Assembly (NCBI GenBank): GCA_046153355.1
Contig: JBJXEY010000022.1
Location: 1 to 35,100, forward strand
DNA length: 35,100 nucleotides
Source: 2-02-FULL-62-17 sp046153355
GTDB taxonomy: Bacteria; Pseudomonadota; Gammaproteobacteria; Burkholderiales; SG8-39
Direction of reading: 5' to 3'
The position numbers and the translations under genes were made by a program. The notes under the pieces were generated by a model. That model was not told the origin of the DNA. It did not search any database and was given only the letters and a program-made list of their open reading frames with translations. Positions 22,948 through 31,290 of the stretch are shown piece by piece (position 1 is the stretch's first letter; each line of letters opens with the position of its first letter).

Positions 22948-24077
22948 ATTGTTAGCCCCAGAAATTTCGCCGCGTTGCCGCCCAGAATTGCCGCTTTGTC
23001 CGCGGCCGATAAACGTTTCATTTGCCGCACGAAGCCCACTGGATCGTCCTCGCCGGAAGGATAGTCAGACCCCATGATGACGCGCGAGTGCCCGACACGC
23101 TCGATCAGCACTTCAAGGAGATCAGGGTTGTAGACACTGGTGTCGTAATAAAAATTTTCACGGATGTAATCGGAAGGTTTCTTTTTCATATTGACGCGGG
23201 TGAAGGGCTTATCTTCATAGTTGCGATCCACGCGCCCGGCGTAATAGGGCAAGAAGCCACCGCCGTGGGCGACGCAAATCTTCAGTCTTGGAAATTCATC
23301 GAGGACACCTTCGTACCAGAGCGACGCCATTGCCATGGCTTCTTCCAATGGTTGGCCCAGGCTATTCCACAGGTGATAGGGTTTGTAGCGCGAATCGGTA
23401 AGCCCCGCAGGATGCAGAAACAGCGCCACATCCAGGCGCTGGGCGGCGGCCCAGAAAGGTTTCATGCGCGCGTCACCCAGATCCATCACCTCCGCATGCG
23501 CGCCGATCTGAATGCCGCGCAGGCCCAATTCACCGATGCAGCGCTGCATCTCTTTGATTGCCAATTCCGGCGCATGCAGCGGCAGGCTGCCTAGGCCGAC
23601 GAATCTGCCCGGAACGCTGGCCACCATTTCCGCCATGCCGTCATTCAATCGCCGCTCCCACTTGAGGCTGGTCTCCGGGTCGGCCCACAGCGTGTATTGA
23701 CTGATGCCGCTGGGCGAGAGCACCTGGATATCCACGCCTTGCTCGTCCATCAATGCCAGGCGCGTGGTCATGTCGCCGGTGCGCATGCGGTGCATCTGCG
23801 CCCATTCGGCATCGAGCTTCTTCGCCGCTGCGGTGTAGTTCGGATGGTCGGGCACCGAGGCATCCGGCCCGTGGCCTTTGCAAAAGGCCACCACCTCGGG
23901 CACGCGCATATGGCAATGAAAATCGATCACTACGGGTTTGCGCGAGCGCGCGGAGGGCTTAGCCGGCACGCCAGTTGCCGGAGCTTTTGCTTTGACGGTG
24001 CGTCGAGCGCTGCTCGCCTTTGGCGGCCCGCGTCGTTTGCCTTGGTAGATTTTCGCCGCCGCCCGTTTAGTTGCCAT
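22944..24077 (-). CDS. Amidohydrolase (ACMSD-type) with basic N-terminal tail, copy 2
   Basis: A 377-residue paralog of the following gene, with the same metal-site pattern: His54 and His56 in VIDFHCHM, His222 in FLHPAG, His271 in AHGGGFLPYY and Asp338 in MGSDYP. Long near-identical stretches (GGGFLPYYAGRVDRNY, the RENFYYDT region) indicate tandem duplication. Residues 1-48 form a basic Lys/Arg/Ala/Pro tail (GKRRGPPKASSARRTVKAKA). ATG 24077 was chosen over TTG 24086; an internal GTG at codon 50 would remove the tail but has no ribosome binding site. It is the middle gene of a leftward APC permease-amidohydrolase-amidohydrolase set, which suggests uptake and breakdown of one aromatic or cyclic compound. 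Confidence 0.87.
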   Translation of the reverse strand: MATKRAAAKIYQGKRRGPPKASSARRTVKAKAPATGVPAKPSARSRKPVVIDFHCHMRVPEVVAFCKGHGPDASVPDHPNYTAAAKKLDAEWAQMHRMRTGDMTTRLALMDEQGVDIQVLSPSGISQYTLWADPETSLKWERRLNDGMAEMVASVPGRFVGLGSLPLHAPELAIKEMQRCIGELGLRGIQIGAHAEVMDLGDARMKPFWAAAQRLDVALFLHPAGLTDSRYKPYHLWNSLGQPLEEAMAMASLWYEGVLDEFPRLKICVAHGGGFLPYYAGRVDRNYEDKPFTRVNMKKKPSDYIRENFYYDTSVYNPDLLEVLIERVGHSRVIMGSDYPSGEDDPVGFVRQMKRLSAADKAAILGGNAAKFLGLTI

Positions 24078-24147
24078 GTTAGTCAATCCAATATTTAAAT
24101 TAAAAATGGTTTGAAATGCACGCCAATTATTTATCTATAAAAATAAT

Positions 24148-25524
24148 TCATTGAATTTGTGTATTTCCCGCAACCCTGGCACGCTGCAAATAGAACGGCA
24201 CCAATCCCAGCAAGATGCCCCCCACGCCAAGACAACTGGTGAGCAGGTCAAAGTCGCGCATCAGTAAAAATGCGGCTACCCACATGGTGAGCGCGCTTGC
24301 CAGCGGCCACAGCACCGCGAGAACCAAGGTGGTCATCGATTTTTTTGCCTCGTGCCGATACGACCAGGCGCAGGCAAAACCGGTGAGGCCGTAGTAGAAC
24401 GCGGTTTGCAGGCCGATGGCGGTAATCGAAATACGCAGCACCTCGCCGATATCCTGTGCCACCAAGGAGAGCAATAACAGCGCTGTACCCAGGCCCGCGA
24501 ATAAGAAGGTCGCGAAATGCGGCGTTTTCCATTTTGGGTGCAGGCGACTCCAGCGCGGATGCGATACGCCGTGGCGCGACTTGGCGAAAAGCGTGCGTGA
24601 AAAGGAGAGGGTGGAGGAGGCCAGTGCACCGATGGTGGAGAGCATCACGATCAATAAGGCGAGATAACTCCAAGGCTTGGGGAGCAATTTATCCGCCACG
24701 GCAAACAGCAAATTGGTGCCGGCCGTCTTGATTTGTTCGTCATCCAGAGCTAGCAAAACCGCAGCGTGAATCACCACGAAAATAATCATCAAGCTGATCA
24801 TCGCCAGCGCGGCGCCCCAACTGGATGATTTATGCCCGCTCTTGGTTTCTTCACTTAGGTTGAGGGTCACATCCCAGCCCCAGAACAGGAACAGGGAAAT
24901 CATCGCGCCACTGGCGAAGGTGGCTGCGTCGAATTGGCTGGGCGCGAAATGCTCCCAACCAATGCTGCGCGCCGAACCCGATCCCAGTTGCATAAACGCC
25001 GCGATGCCGATGGCGGTGAGCACCAGCACTTCGGTGCCGATAAATACGGTTTGCACGCGGGCCGCCACGGCGGTGCCACGCACGGTGATGCCAATCACCA
25101 ACAGCAGCCAGGCCAAGGCCAATAGCGTCACCACGATCTGGTTGTCCACCAGGTCGGGCGCGAGCAATAGCAACGTGGCGCTGGCCGCCGGTACCGTGGC
25201 CGAGGCCATGAACAGCACCGCCGTGACCATCACCGTCCAACCGGTTAAATAGCCGAGCGTCGGATTAAATATTCGGCTCACCCAAGCGAAGCTTGCCCCC
25301 GCGCTGGGATCGACTTTATTTAAATATGTAAAAGCGAAGGTGATGCCAAACATCACCAGGCCGCAATACAACACGGTAGCTGGCGCGAGGATGCCGACTG
25401 CGGCGATCAACGTCGCGGCGCTCGCCGACATGCTGAACGTAGGGGCCGTGCCGCCTATGCCCATGATGACCGAATGCGCGAGGCCCATGGCGTCGCGTTG
25501 AAGACTGTGATGAGGATGATTCAT
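24148..25524 (-). CDS. APC-family permease
   Basis: A 458-residue transporter of the amino acid-polyamine-organocation superfamily with about twelve membrane segments. The first helix carries the broken-helix signature MGIGGTAPTFSMSASAATLI, followed by the family's ASFAWVSRIFNPTLGYLTGW stretch in helix 3. The FLFWGWDVTLNLSEETKSG segment corresponds to helix 6 and its conserved following Glu. Such permeases import amino acids or related organic ions. It is the first gene of the leftward transcription unit with the two amidohydrolases, separated from them by about 70 bases, and is divergent from the Bug gene across 223 bases. The substrate is presumably the compound the amidohydrolases handle, which is an inference. 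Confidence 0.87.
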   Translation of the reverse strand: MNHPHHSLQRDAMGLAHSVIMGIGGTAPTFSMSASAATLIAAVGILAPATVLYCGLVMFGITFAFTYLNKVDPSAGASFAWVSRIFNPTLGYLTGWTVMVTAVLFMASATVPAASATLLLLAPDLVDNQIVVTLLALAWLLLVIGITVRGTAVAARVQTVFIGTEVLVLTAIGIAAFMQLGSGSARSIGWEHFAPSQFDAATFASGAMISLFLFWGWDVTLNLSEETKSGHKSSSWGAALAMISLMIIFVVIHAAVLLALDDEQIKTAGTNLLFAVADKLLPKPWSYLALLIVMLSTIGALASSTLSFSRTLFAKSRHGVSHPRWSRLHPKWKTPHFATFLFAGLGTALLLLSLVAQDIGEVLRISITAIGLQTAFYYGLTGFACAWSYRHEAKKSMTTLVLAVLWPLASALTMWVAAFLLMRDFDLLTSCLGVGGILLGLVPFYLQRARVAGNTQIQ

Positions 25525-25747
25525 GGTGCTATTTTTGGCTTAAATCGATGGGAGGGCGAGCAAAGCGCTTTTTTGGAAAGTGTGTAGCATCACTCCAGGT
25601 AATGCAAGGAGCGGAACAACACGGTTCGTGAATTCAGACTGGAATCGTTAGCGCTAGATTACAGCAGCTTGTTGCGTTGACAATCCGGTGGACGAGTTAA
25701 AAAGTTGCGCGCAAAAATTGAAGTCGAAAACCAATCGGGAGAGTGTT
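25525..25747. promoter_or_regulatory. Divergent control region between permease and Bug genes
   Basis: This 223-base gap must hold promoters for both directions. The only distinct element I see is the ten-base palindrome AAAGCGCTTT (25562-25571), a possible operator. The Bug gene has a good ribosome binding site, GGGAGAG, at 25737-25743. No regulator gene is adjacent. Confidence 0.3.
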
Positions 25748-26731
25748 ATGAGCAAAGCAATTTCACGGGTTTCTTCGGGTTTTTTTGCCATAGTGCTTGG
25801 CATGGGTCTATGCGCCGCCGCCATCGCGCAGCAGGCCTACCCCAGCAAACCGATCCGCCTCATCCTGCCGCAAACTGCGGGCACTGGCGTCGACGTGGTG
25901 TTGCGCAAGGCTTTTGAATCTATTCAACCGCGCATCGGCCAACCTTTCATCGTCGATTACCACCCCGGCAGCAATCAAATGGTGGGCGCGGAGTTGTGCG
26001 CGCGAGCCGCGCCCGACGGCCATACGATTTGTGCGTTAAGTGTCGATCCGTTGGCGCTCAACCCGCATATCTTCGCCAAATTGCCCTATGACCCGCAGAA
26101 AGACTTTAAGCCAGTCACCAATCTTTATTACATCGTCAGCGGCTGGTTTGGAAAAGCGACGCTCGCCGCCAGCAATATCGGCGAGCTGCGCGCGCTAGCG
26201 GTGGCCAAACCGGGCGAGCTCAATTGGGCCACGCTGGGCCCGCGCACCAATACTGATCTGACGCGCATCTGGGTGGGCGAGATGTGGAAAACCAGCTTTG
26301 CCGGCATCCCCTACAAAGGCGGTCCGCCCATCATGACGGCTCTTGTTGCCGGTGAAATCGACGTCACCACGCAAGGTGTTTATGTCGGTATCGATCTCGT
26401 CAAGACCGGCAAGGCCAAGCTATTCGCCATCGCCGCCTCCAAACGTCTGGCGATATTTCCGAACGTGCCCACTTTGAAAGAGGTAGGTCTTGGCGACGCG
26501 CCGGCGCCCTGGTGGGGCATGGTGGTGCCCGCGGCAACACCGGATGCCATCGTTACAAGGCTCAACACTGAATTCGTGCGCGTATTTCGCGATCAGAAAT
26601 TCGGCGAGTTTTTGGAATCTCTGGCCACCGAGGCCAATGTGGGTACGCCGCAGGAGTTCGCCGCGTTTATCCGCTCGGAGAATCAAGCGTTTGGGCAGAT
26701 GATCAAGCGGTTTAACATCAAGCCTGAGTAG
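25748..26731 (+). CDS. Bug/TctC-family periplasmic solute-binding protein (orphan)
   Basis: A 327-residue extracytoplasmic binding protein of the Bug family, which serves tripartite tricarboxylate (TctABC-type) transporters. A signal peptide is evident (MSKAISRVSSGFFAIVLGMG, then LCAAAIAQQ). The mature protein starts YPSKPIRLILPQTAGTGVDVVLR, the family's first ligand loop. Further Bug signatures are QPFIVDYHPGSNQMVGAELCARAAPDGHTI, IPYKGGPPIMTALVAGEIDV, and FPNVPTLKEVGLGD near the C-terminal lobe. No tctA or tctB membrane genes are next to it, so it must use a transporter encoded elsewhere or serve as a sensor. It sits divergently from the APC permease, hinting at a related ligand. Confidence 0.93.
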   Translation: MSKAISRVSSGFFAIVLGMGLCAAAIAQQAYPSKPIRLILPQTAGTGVDVVLRKAFESIQPRIGQPFIVDYHPGSNQMVGAELCARAAPDGHTICALSVDPLALNPHIFAKLPYDPQKDFKPVTNLYYIVSGWFGKATLAASNIGELRALAVAKPGELNWATLGPRTNTDLTRIWVGEMWKTSFAGIPYKGGPPIMTALVAGEIDVTTQGVYVGIDLVKTGKAKLFAIAASKRLAIFPNVPTLKEVGLGDAPAPWWGMVVPAATPDAIVTRLNTEFVRVFRDQKFGEFLESLATEANVGTPQEFAAFIRSENQAFGQMIKRFNIKPE

Positions 26732-26742
26732 CGCGCAGCGGT

Positions 26743-26787
26743 TGATGCCGCCGCGGTTTTGGCGGCGTCACAGAAATTAAATTTTTT
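26743..26787 (+). terminator. Probable terminator after the Bug gene
   Basis: A ten-pair stem (26743-26752 with 26761-26770, one G-U pair, core GCCGCC/GGCGGC) has an eight-base loop GCGGTTTT and is followed 10 bases later by a T-run (26781-26787). It lies 12 bases after the stop codon. The gap before the T-run lowers confidence. Confidence 0.5.
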
Positions 26788-26828
26788 TGTAATCGAGTTG
26801 AAGCATTGGCGCGGCACATTGCGCCAAC

Positions 26829-28097
26829 GTGAATATTTCTGAAATCAACCTGTACGATCCCGTCGAGTCGAATAGCGCTTCGATCAGGCGATTGCTTCGG
26901 GTTTCCACTGAACAAGCACTGCGCATTTGCGTGGTCACGGAAACCTTTCCGCCTGAAATAAACGGGGTCGCCCATAGCATCGCGCGCTTTTGCGACGGTC
27001 TGCTGGCGCGTGGCGTCGATCTGCAGATCGTTCGCCCGCGGCAGCCGGCGGACTCGCCGCCTTGGCGTTGCGCCCAGGCACAACATCTATTGGTGGATGG
27101 GTTCGGTCTGCCCAATTACCCGGCGGTGCGCCTGGGCGTTCCCTCAATGCGCTTACTGATGCGCCAGTGGCGAATAGATCCGCCTGATGTGGTGCATATC
27201 GTCACCGAAGGGCCGTTGGGATGGTCGGCGTTGCGCAGCGCGCGCAAGCTCAATATTCCGGTCACCAGCAGTTTCCACACCAATTTTCAGGGCTATGCCG
27301 CGTACTACGGTGCGCGCTTGCTCGCCAAAACGGTGATGGCGTATCTGCGCTATTTTCACAATCGCACGCAGCGCACCATCGTGCCGACACGGCAATTGCG
27401 CGATGAACTCACCGCTCAAGGGTTTCGCGGTCTTGCCGTGGTTGGTCGTGGTGTGGACATCGAGCGTTTCAATCCACGGCATCGAAGCGAGGAATTGCGC
27501 GCGAAACTCAATATCGGCGAATCCGCGCCCATGGTGCTGCACGTTGGCCGGTTGGCGCCAGAGAAAAATCTGGGTGTGTTGTTCGAGGCGTTCGAGCAAA
27601 TTCGCCAAGCTCGTCCCGATGCGCGTTTGGTGCTGGTGGGCGACGGCCCGGAACGTGAGCGCTTGGCGCGTGAACACCCGCGTTGTCACTTCGCCGGCAT
27701 GCTCACCGGCGAACCTTTGGCGCAGCACTTTGCCTCGGCCGATCTATTTTTATTTCCCAGTCTTACCGAGACCTTTGGCAATGTGACGTTGGAAGCCATG
27801 GCTTCTGGCTTGGCCGTGGTGGCCTTCGACTATGCCGCGACACGCGAACATATCCGGCATATGGAGAACGGCGTGAGTGTGCCCTTTGGCGATGCAAGAA
27901 GTTTTGCGGAGATGGCGGCCTTGATTGCGCGCAACCCAACCCGCATGAACATGTTGCGCTGCCAGGCGCGCGCCAGTGCCGAGTTGTTGGGCTGGGAGGG
28001 TATTTACGACCAGTTCGTCGATGTGTTGGCGAGGGTCGCGGGTGAGCGTGGCGCCGTCGCGGCGGCTGCACCCGCGCAGATGGCTGCGACGGCATGA
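26829..28097 (+). CDS. Glycosyltransferase family 4 (GT-B fold)
   Basis: A 422-residue GT4 enzyme related to MgtA/SqdX-type alpha-glycosyltransferases, which move a sugar from a nucleotide donor to a lipid or alcohol acceptor. The N-terminal acceptor domain opens with RICVVTETFPPEINGVAHSIAR and has the TSFHTNFQGY motif. The donor domain contains LHVGRLAPEKNLGVLFEAFE, LVLVGDGPERERL and the retaining-enzyme E-x7-E signature TETFGNVTLEAMASG. The GTG start at 26829 leaves a 32-residue extension before the first strand; TTG at 26893 is an alternative, and neither has a clear ribosome binding site. It precedes the aminotransferase fusion by 40 bases on the same strand, so a joint role in glycolipid synthesis is possible but unproven. 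Confidence 0.88.
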   Translation: MNISEINLYDPVESNSASIRRLLRVSTEQALRICVVTETFPPEINGVAHSIARFCDGLLARGVDLQIVRPRQPADSPPWRCAQAQHLLVDGFGLPNYPAVRLGVPSMRLLMRQWRIDPPDVVHIVTEGPLGWSALRSARKLNIPVTSSFHTNFQGYAAYYGARLLAKTVMAYLRYFHNRTQRTIVPTRQLRDELTAQGFRGLAVVGRGVDIERFNPRHRSEELRAKLNIGESAPMVLHVGRLAPEKNLGVLFEAFEQIRQARPDARLVLVGDGPERERLAREHPRCHFAGMLTGEPLAQHFASADLFLFPSLTETFGNVTLEAMASGLAVVAFDYAATREHIRHMENGVSVPFGDARSFAEMAALIARNPTRMNMLRCQARASAELLGWEGIYDQFVDVLARVAGERGAVAAAAPAQMAATA

Positions 28098-28137
28098 TCC
28101 AAACCGTATTCAAAATTAAAAAATGGAGGACCCCAAT

Positions 28138-30384
28138 ATGAATGAAACGCTGCTGCAGTCGGCAAGCGAATGGTTTCGATGGGAAATCGGCATGGGTTGG
28201 CTGGGCGCCGCGCTGGTTTTGGCGCTGCTTGTATATGGCCGGCAATTGATGGCGCGGTTAATGTCGCTGCGCGCGATTTCGCCCACGCCGGCGATCTCGC
28301 GCTTCCTCTCCAAATGGGTGGGCACACGTCATTATTCGGAAGAAGGATTTTTATCCGCCGATGGCGCGCCCGAGGCGGTGCAAAAGACTCGCGCCGTGGC
28401 GATGCAACGCCTGGCCCAAACCATGCGCGAGCGTTGCCCCAAATCGGAAGCCTGGGGCATGCAAGTGCGCGATGGTTTGTCCGATCTGCGCTTTGCTGAC
28501 GCCAACCGCGTGCCGTTTCCGTTTGCCAAGGTGATGCGCGAAAAATTCAATCTGTGCTCGGTGGCGGTGGCCTCCGAAGGCCCCTACATCGTTGATATGG
28601 ATGGCAATCGCAATCTGGATATCGGCGGCTCCTACGGTGTGAACGTGGCGGGCTATGACCGCTATAAGACGTGGCTTGACCGCGGCTGGGCCAAGGTGCG
28701 CGATCTGGGCCCGGTGCTTGGGCCATTGCATCCGATTGCCGCGGAAAACATCTCCATGCTGAAAGAAATCTCCGGCTTGGAGGAAGTCTCATTTCATCAA
28801 AGTGGCACCGAGGCGGTGATGGCCGCGGTACGCCTGGCGCGGTTTAATACCGAGAGAGAGAAAATCGTTTGTTTCTCCGGCGCCTATCACGGCTGGTGGG
28901 ATGGCGTGCAGCCGGGCTTGGGGAGCGAGCGTTTCATCGACGATTGCCTCACCTTGAAGGAAATGAATCCGGCGTCGCTGGATGCGATTCGTCGCCACGC
29001 GCACCAATTGGCCGGCGTATTGGTGAACCCGGTGCAATCGTTTCATCCAAACTCGCCACCGCCGAACGATGCGGTGATGATGACCAGCGGTATTCGTAAA
29101 ACCCGCGCCGATGTGACCTCCAGCTATTCGGCGTGGCTCGCTGAATTGCGCGCGGTGTGTGATGAGTGCCGCATACCCCTGATTTTCGATGAGGTGTTTA
29201 CCGGATTCCGCCTTGCCCCCGGTGGCGCGCAAGAGTACTTCGGCGTCAAGGCCGACATGGTGCTGTACGGCAAAACGGTTGCCGCAGGCGTGCCGATCGG
29301 CGTGGTGTGCGCGAAACGCGGCCTGATGCGCCGCTTCGACCCGGAGCACCCGATGCGCATCGCTTACGTGGTGGGTACTTTCTCGGCTTATCCGCTGGCG
29401 ATGGGCGCGATGAACGAATTTTTGCACTGGGTGCGCACCCCTGAGGCCGCCGCAGAGTACCAACTCGCGAATCAACGTTGCGCCGCCTGGGCGAAAACAA
29501 CCAACGAGGAATTTGCCGCCGCCGCACTACCGGTGCGCGTGGGCCATCTGGGCACCATCTGGACGGTGCTCTACTCGCAGCCGGGGCGCTACAACTGGTT
29601 ATTGCAGTACTACCTTCGTCTTGAAGGCATCAACATGAGCTGGGTGGGCACTGGTCGTTGTTTGACCAGTCTTGACTATACCGAAGCAGATTACGACGCA
29701 TTACGCGTCAAATTGAGAGAGGCAACCGCGAAAATGAAAAACGACAAATGGTGGTTAAGCGAAACCGAACAACCCGAGCGTGATCGCGATATCCGCCGCG
29801 GACTGACGCGTGAATTTCTGGGAAGCCTATTGCGCTTGCCGCGCCCAGTAGGCAATTTTTACACCGAGATCATGCGCCGCAAACATGACGATCATGTCGC
29901 CTCACACAGCCATCCGTTTAATCAATTTCTTCATCTCATCAGTAGTTCGAGCTTCGTTGTCGCCTATGTGTTGATCTTCTCGGACTTCGCGGCTGCCATG
30001 TGGCTTGGCCTGGCCGCGCTTTTTCTTCGCCAAATGGGGCACGCCCTGGTGGAGCCGCCCTGTCACGACAAAGAGCAGTTGCTGCTTGGTTTCGATACCC
30101 GTACCAAGAGCATCATTCTGGGCGCTTACCTGTTGATTCCCGCGGTGCATTTGGCGATGGCCGATGTATTGAGCGGCGAAGTCATCATGGGTTTGGCGCC
30201 GACCATTGCTAAACAATGGTTTGGTTTTACTGCTCTAGTGGTGTTTGGCCGGGTGGCGGTATTGATCAGAAAACACGGCCTGTATAACGCCTCGGTGTGG
30301 TTCGTAAAACTCATCACCGACCCGTTCACCGATATCAAGGCGTATTACCGTAGCTTGGGCTTTTTAAAGCCAAGCGCTCCATGA
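28138..30384 (+). CDS. Membrane-anchored class III aminotransferase (GSAM-like) fused to an Mpo1/DUF962-like domain
   Basis: A 748-residue protein with an unusual domain order. Residues about 20-38 form a membrane helix. Residues about 100-540 form a fold-type I PLP domain close to glutamate-1-semialdehyde aminomutase: SGTEAVMAAVRLAR (222-235), AYHGWWDG (His251), LIFDEVFTGFRLAPGGAQEYFG (Asp351 for the PLP ring) and YGKTVAAGVPIG (Lys379, the Schiff-base lysine). Residues about 580-748 are membrane-embedded. This part carries SHPFNQFLH (591-599) and RQMGHALVE (631-639), matching the H-x-P-x-N-x3-H and GH-x3-E patterns of Mpo1/DUF962, a family including a yeast 2-hydroxy-fatty-acid dioxygenase. 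The ATG 28138 has GGAGG at 28125-28129. It is not hemL: GSAM is soluble and about 430 residues. The reaction is unknown; a lipid substrate is inferred. Confidence 0.85.
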   Translation: MNETLLQSASEWFRWEIGMGWLGAALVLALLVYGRQLMARLMSLRAISPTPAISRFLSKWVGTRHYSEEGFLSADGAPEAVQKTRAVAMQRLAQTMRERCPKSEAWGMQVRDGLSDLRFADANRVPFPFAKVMREKFNLCSVAVASEGPYIVDMDGNRNLDIGGSYGVNVAGYDRYKTWLDRGWAKVRDLGPVLGPLHPIAAENISMLKEISGLEEVSFHQSGTEAVMAAVRLARFNTEREKIVCFSGAYHGWWDGVQPGLGSERFIDDCLTLKEMNPASLDAIRRHAHQLAGVLVNPVQSFHPNSPPPNDAVMMTSGIRKTRADVTSSYSAWLAELRAVCDECRIPLIFDEVFTGFRLAPGGAQEYFGVKADMVLYGKTVAAGVPIGVVCAKRGLMRRFDPEHPMRIAYVVGTFSAYPLAMGAMNEFLHWVRTPEAAAEYQLANQRCAAWAKTTNEEFAAAALPVRVGHLGTIWTVLYSQPGRYNWLLQYYLRLEGINMSWVGTGRCLTSLDYTEADYDALRVKLREATAKMKNDKWWLSETEQPERDRDIRRGLTREFLGSLLRLPRPVGNFYTEIMRRKHDDHVASHSHPFNQFLHLISSSSFVVAYVLIFSDFAAAMWLGLAALFLRQMGHALVEPPCHDKEQLLLGFDTRTKSIILGAYLLIPAVHLAMADVLSGEVIMGLAPTIAKQWFGFTALVVFGRVAVLIRKHGLYNASVWFVKLITDPFTDIKAYYRSLGFLKPSAP

Positions 30385-31177
30385 CCGGCGCATGAACGAT
30401 GGCGATCGACAGCCACACCGCCACGCTGAAATAAAGCGACATCCACGCCACCTCGCTTTGCCAATCTTCCCAGCGATGCGACACCACCCAACGCTGCGAG
30501 GCATCCAGCACGCCTTGGGTGAGGCTCAGGTAATCCCTACCCGCCGATTCATCGGCGAGCCAGCGCGCCCAGTACATGGGTACATCCACCAGAAACATAA
30601 AGGCTACGTAGGCGATGCCCGCCGCGCACCAGGCGGCCAAAAGAGGCCGCACAGAGGCCTCGCAGCGCGGCCAGATTGCGACGAGACTCGCCACCAGCAG
30701 CAAAGCGCAGAAACCCCACAGCGACTCTTCGACAATATGGCCGATATTGGAAGTGGTAAGCACTGAATACCAGGAGAAGGTCTCCGCGATCGCGATCAGC
30801 GGCACCATCGCCATGGCCGTGGTCTTGCCCACGCCGCTGCCGGTGGCGCGCGAGATCTCACGCAGGAGCAACGCCCATTGCGCGGCGAAACACAACTCGG
30901 CGAAGGTCGCCACCGAGCGCCCGACGATGACGCTGGAGAGCCAGGAATCAAACAGCACCATTCGTTGCACGTCGTACACCGGCAAAGCCGAACGGAACGC
31001 GCAGCCGAACACATAACCCGCGGAAAGTAACAGTTGTAATCGGCGCGCGGCGTACGCCTCGGGGGAGAGCATCGCCTGACGGCGTTGCAGCGCCAAAGCG
31101 GTGAGCGACCAAACAAGGATATTCACCCCAGCCACGGTGCAAAGGAAAAACCACCACAAATAAATATCGTTTGTCAT
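30335..31177 (-). CDS. Integral membrane protein of unknown function, about seven helices
   Basis: I do not recognise the family. From ATG 31177 the product has 280 residues with about seven hydrophobic segments: WWFFLCTVAGVNILVWSLTA, LLLSAGYVFGCAFRSALPVY, FAELCFAAQWALLL, TTAMAMVPLIAIAETFSWY, EESLWGFCALLLVASLVAIW, AWCAAGIAYVAFMFLVDV and VAWMSLYFSVAVWLSIAI. GGGAGG lies 11 bases upstream, a long spacing, and longer in-frame starts reach 31294. Conserved-looking polar residues sit in helices 3, 4 and 6 (Glu, Asp, Trp). Its 3' end overlaps the convergent aminotransferase-fusion gene by 50 bases, and its 5' end is divergent from arsR. A role with the GT4/aminotransferase pair can only be guessed from adjacency. 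Confidence 0.72.
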   Translation of the reverse strand: MTNDIYLWWFFLCTVAGVNILVWSLTALALQRRQAMLSPEAYAARRLQLLLSAGYVFGCAFRSALPVYDVQRMVLFDSWLSSVIVGRSVATFAELCFAAQWALLLREISRATGSGVGKTTAMAMVPLIAIAETFSWYSVLTTSNIGHIVEESLWGFCALLLVASLVAIWPRCEASVRPLLAAWCAAGIAYVAFMFLVDVPMYWARWLADESAGRDYLSLTQGVLDASQRWVVSHRWEDWQSEVAWMSLYFSVAVWLSIAIVHAPVMERLALKSPSYGNTP

Positions 31178-31274
31178 TTGCTTATCATCCTCCCGCAATA
31201 ATGACATGTTAAGAACCGGCGATTGATACAAAGTACAGAAGACTCGCGTGACATCAGCCTGTAACATTGATTCG

Positions 31275-31290
31275 ATATTCTTCGAAATAT
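31275..31290 (+). promoter_or_regulatory. Candidate ArsR operator
   Basis: ATATT (31275-31279) and AATAT (31286-31290) form an inverted repeat around CTTCGA, and the site runs into the arsR start codon. ArsR repressors bind AT-rich dyads of this size near their own promoters. No good ribosome binding site precedes the ATG at 31289, so the message may be leaderless or have a very short leader. Confidence 0.4.

Noticed and set aside
28138..30384. Calling the aminotransferase gene hemL
   Set aside because: The PLP domain is GSAM-like, but the membrane helix, the 170-residue membrane C-terminus and the total length do not fit a haem-pathway enzyme.
30335..31177. Possible microbial rhodopsin, from the seven hydrophobic segments
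   Set aside because: The last helix has no lysine for retinal attachment and the typical rhodopsin helix 3 and 7 motifs are absent.
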